7,248 bases of DNA from Spartobacteria bacterium. Lineage in GTDB: Bacteria; Verrucomicrobiota; Verrucomicrobiae; Chthoniobacterales; UBA6821. Location: the NCBI GenBank assembly GCA_003136515.1, contig PLEU01000116.1:12933-20180 (forward strand). The letters run 5' to 3'. Position numbers and translations under genes: made by a program. Positions 5,593 to 7,248 of the stretch are shown here, in pieces. Position 1 is the stretch's first letter. Every line of letters starts with the position of its first letter. Under the pieces are notes generated by a model, which saw nothing but the letters and a program-made list of their open reading frames with translations, searched no databases and was not told where the DNA came from.

Positions 5593-7248
5593 TTAATTCT
5601 TTATCAAAACGCCATTCCCCGCGAGAAGGGCAAAGGCATGCGCTTTCGCAGAGTCACTCACACCTCCGAGCATTCGAGCAATCTCAAGGACTCGTTCTGG
5701 TCCATCTACGGCATCGAGGAGAGTACCGGTTCGCCCGTCAGAGACAGATTTCATTACCATAAACTGGGAAGAGGCTGCAGCCGCGACTTGAGGCCGGTGG
5801 GTAATGCAGAGCACCTGATGACTCTCGCCGAGTTGGCGCATTTTTGCAGCGACTTTGCTAGCGATCTCACCGCCGACATTGGCGTCAATTTCATCAAAGA
5901 CGAGCAACGGTATCTTGTCCTGAGCGGCGAGGGAGGACTTCAGTGCCAGCATGACTCTGGAGATTTCTCCACTGGAGGCAATGGCCCGAAGTGGCTGCAT
6001 CGGTTCACCAGGATTGGGAGCAAAGAGAAATTCGGCCACTTCGCCCCCCTCCGGACCCAACTCGCTTTGAATTTCTAGCTCAATTTTAAATCCTGCCTGA
6101 TTGAATCCCAAATCAGCCAGCTCTTTTGTGACAGTTTTGGCAAGCCGAGTCGCTCCTGCCTGCCGCTTCTTTCCAAGGTCAGCAGCAACTAGGGCAAGCT
6201 CCCTTGAGGTGGACTCGACTTGCTTCTGAGCAATGTCTTTCAGCTCTGTGAGCGATGAGAGTCGTTCAAGTTCCTTGGCCGACTCTTCACCTCGGACTAT
6301 CACTTCCGCTATTGTCGGTCCATATTTGCGCCGCAGAGTACCGAGTAGATTCATCCTTTCTTCCAGCGCCAGAAGCTCTCCCGCGTCAACTTCAATCTCC
6401 TCGCCATAGTCACGGAGTTCACGGAGAAGGACTGCGAGGTCATGGGCGATGGTCTCCAGATGCTCCTGATAGACAGCTGCCCTCTGATCCATCCGTGCCA
6501 GATCGCGGAGAAGGCGGGCAGACTCAGAAAGAGCAGCTTCGGCACCCCTTTCTTCATCCTCCAGTCGGCCTGTAGCAGCAGCGGAAAGTTCGATCAGTCG
6601 ACGGCTATTGGAAGCAGCCTTGTAGCGGTTGCCGAGGGTTTCTTCTTCACCCTCAACTAGGTTGGCAGAGGTAATCTCATCAACCTCCTCCTGTAACTGC
6701 ACAATGCGAGTGCCGCCTCCACTTGTGGCTTCCAGAGCCTCAAGCTCCCGGCTTGCTGCAATGAGGGCTCTGCGACATACGAGATAGCTCTCGCGAAGAG
6801 GAAGGGCATCTGAGAAACGATCTAGTAGTAATGTCTGCTCCCTTCTTGAGAAGAGAGATTGATGATCATGCGGGCCATGCAGATCGACGAGTAGGGTGCC
6901 GAGTTCCTTCAAAACCGCGAGATTGCACGCACTGCCATTGATGAATTGCCTCCCACTTCCCTCCGCGGCGATAGAACGCTTCAGGAGCAGCTCTCCTTCC
7001 AAACAGGGATCAAGTCCGTGAGCTTCCAGAAGAGAGTCAATTTCACGCGGATCATCAAGGTCAAATACTGCCTCGATACCAGCCGAATTGGCTCCAGAGC
7101 GGACAACTCCTCGTTCAGCCCGCTCACCCAAGAGAAACTTGAGTGCCCCGATGATAATCGATTTTCCGGCACCTGTCTCTCCCGTGATCGCGGAGAATCC
7201 TGCGGGAAGATCCCACGAGAGTTCCTCGACCAGAGCAAGATTACGAAT
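5593..7248 (-). CDS. recN: DNA repair protein RecN (N-terminus just outside window)
   Basis: SMC-like ATPase that acts early in recombinational repair of DNA double-strand breaks in the cytoplasm. In total 551 codons are in the window, and family length is about 550-560, so only the first few residues are missing. The frame is open to base 7248 and begins IRNLALVEELSWDLPAG, the classic RecN start; the TTG at 7131 is therefore internal. Walker A GETGAGKS is at window residues 23-30 (nt 7159-7182). A long charged, helical coiled-coil region covers roughly 130-370. The C-terminal ATPase lobe has the ABC signature SSGEIS (about 425-430), Walker B LLVFDEID (Asp452, Glu453) and the ITHRPQVAA loop (His484). 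All catalytic motifs are intact. The promoter, and any LexA site, would lie outside the window. The stop is 14 bp before the CHASE2-like gene, indicating an operon. Confidence 0.97.
   Translation of the reverse strand: MRNLALVEELSWDLPAGFSAITGETGAGKSIIIGALKFLLGERAERGVVRSGANSAGIEAVFDLDDPREIDSLLEAHGLDPCLEGELLLKRSIAAEGSGRQFINGSACNLAVLKELGTLLVDLHGPHDHQSLFSRREQTLLLDRFSDALPLRESYLVCRRALIAASRELEALEATSGGGTRIVQLQEEVDEITSANLVEGEEETLGNRYKAASNSRRLIELSAAATGRLEDEERGAEAALSESARLLRDLARMDQRAAVYQEHLETIAHDLAVLLRELRDYGEEIEVDAGELLALEERMNLLGTLRRKYGPTIAEVIVRGEESAKELERLSSLTELKDIAQKQVESTSRELALVAADLGKKRQAGATRLAKTVTKELADLGFNQAGFKIELEIQSELGPEGGEVAEFLFAPNPGEPMQPLRAIASSGEISRVMLALKSSLAAQDKIPLLVFDEIDANVGGEIASKVAAKMRQLGESHQVLCITHRPQVAAAASSQFMVMKSVSDGRTGTLLDAVDGPERVLEIARMLGGVSDSAKAHAFALLAGNGVLIKN

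Noticed and set aside
5202..5762. 186-codon plus-strand open frame opposite the CHASE2-like gene and the recN end
   Set aside because: It spans two minus-strand genes in antisense, has a Ser/Pro/Arg-rich composition typical of shadow frames, and has no motif.
5512..6078. 188-codon plus-strand open frame opposite the end of recN
   Set aside because: It is antisense to recN, whose motifs (signature, Walker B, His loop) are intact in this stretch, and its product shows no recognisable domain.
5593..7131. recN starting at the TTG at 7131
   Set aside because: The Walker A motif and the typical RecN N-terminus lie upstream of it in the same open frame up to the window edge, so the TTG encodes an internal leucine.

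Overview
The window looks like a piece of a Verrucomicrobiota (or related PVC-group) chromosome. This is inferred from gene content, not from a marker gene. A DUF1501 secreted protein lies beside a BlaI-type repressor and an M56 metallopeptidase whose C-terminal half carries LamG-like and 'RDGS...GDLxLPV' beta modules, a style I associate with Verrucomicrobia. Base composition is moderate and fairly even, and Shine-Dalgarno sequences are mostly poor. I see no RNA gene, insertion sequence, CRISPR array or attachment site.

Layout. Positions 2-502 (+) are the 3' end of a DUF1501 gene cut by the window edge. A 146-bp gap (503-648) holds a tentative promoter and a clear 16-bp palindrome, TACTAC-4-GTAGTA, just upstream of a BlaI/MecI/CopY-family repressor (649-1050, +). 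The repressor overlaps by 4 bp (GTGA) a very large BlaR1-like M56 membrane metallopeptidase (1047-4292, +, 1081 aa). Converging from the right on the minus strand are recN (5593-7248, only a few N-terminal residues missing) and, 14 bp downstream of it, a 376-residue membrane protein with a CHASE2-like arrangement (4448-5578). The 155-bp convergent gap (4293-4447) contains a likely rho-independent terminator for the minus-strand pair and a second small hairpin.

How the genes may work together. The repressor and the metallopeptidase form a two-gene signalling unit of the BlaI-BlaR1 type. By analogy, an extracytoplasmic signal activates the inward-facing zinc protease, which leads to loss of the repressor from its operator; the palindrome suggests autoregulation. 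The sensor half is what stands out. The penicillin-binding domain of BlaR1 is absent. In its place are two about 92-residue modules, 60% identical to each other, separated by a jelly-roll-like domain and followed by a LamG/concanavalin-like domain. This suggests sensing of a glycan, polymer or surface ligand rather than a beta-lactam. No beta-lactamase or other obvious target gene is visible.

On the other strand, recN (DNA double-strand-break repair) appears co-transcribed with a CHASE2-like, four-TM protein that has the input half of a sensor but no cyclase, kinase or other output domain.
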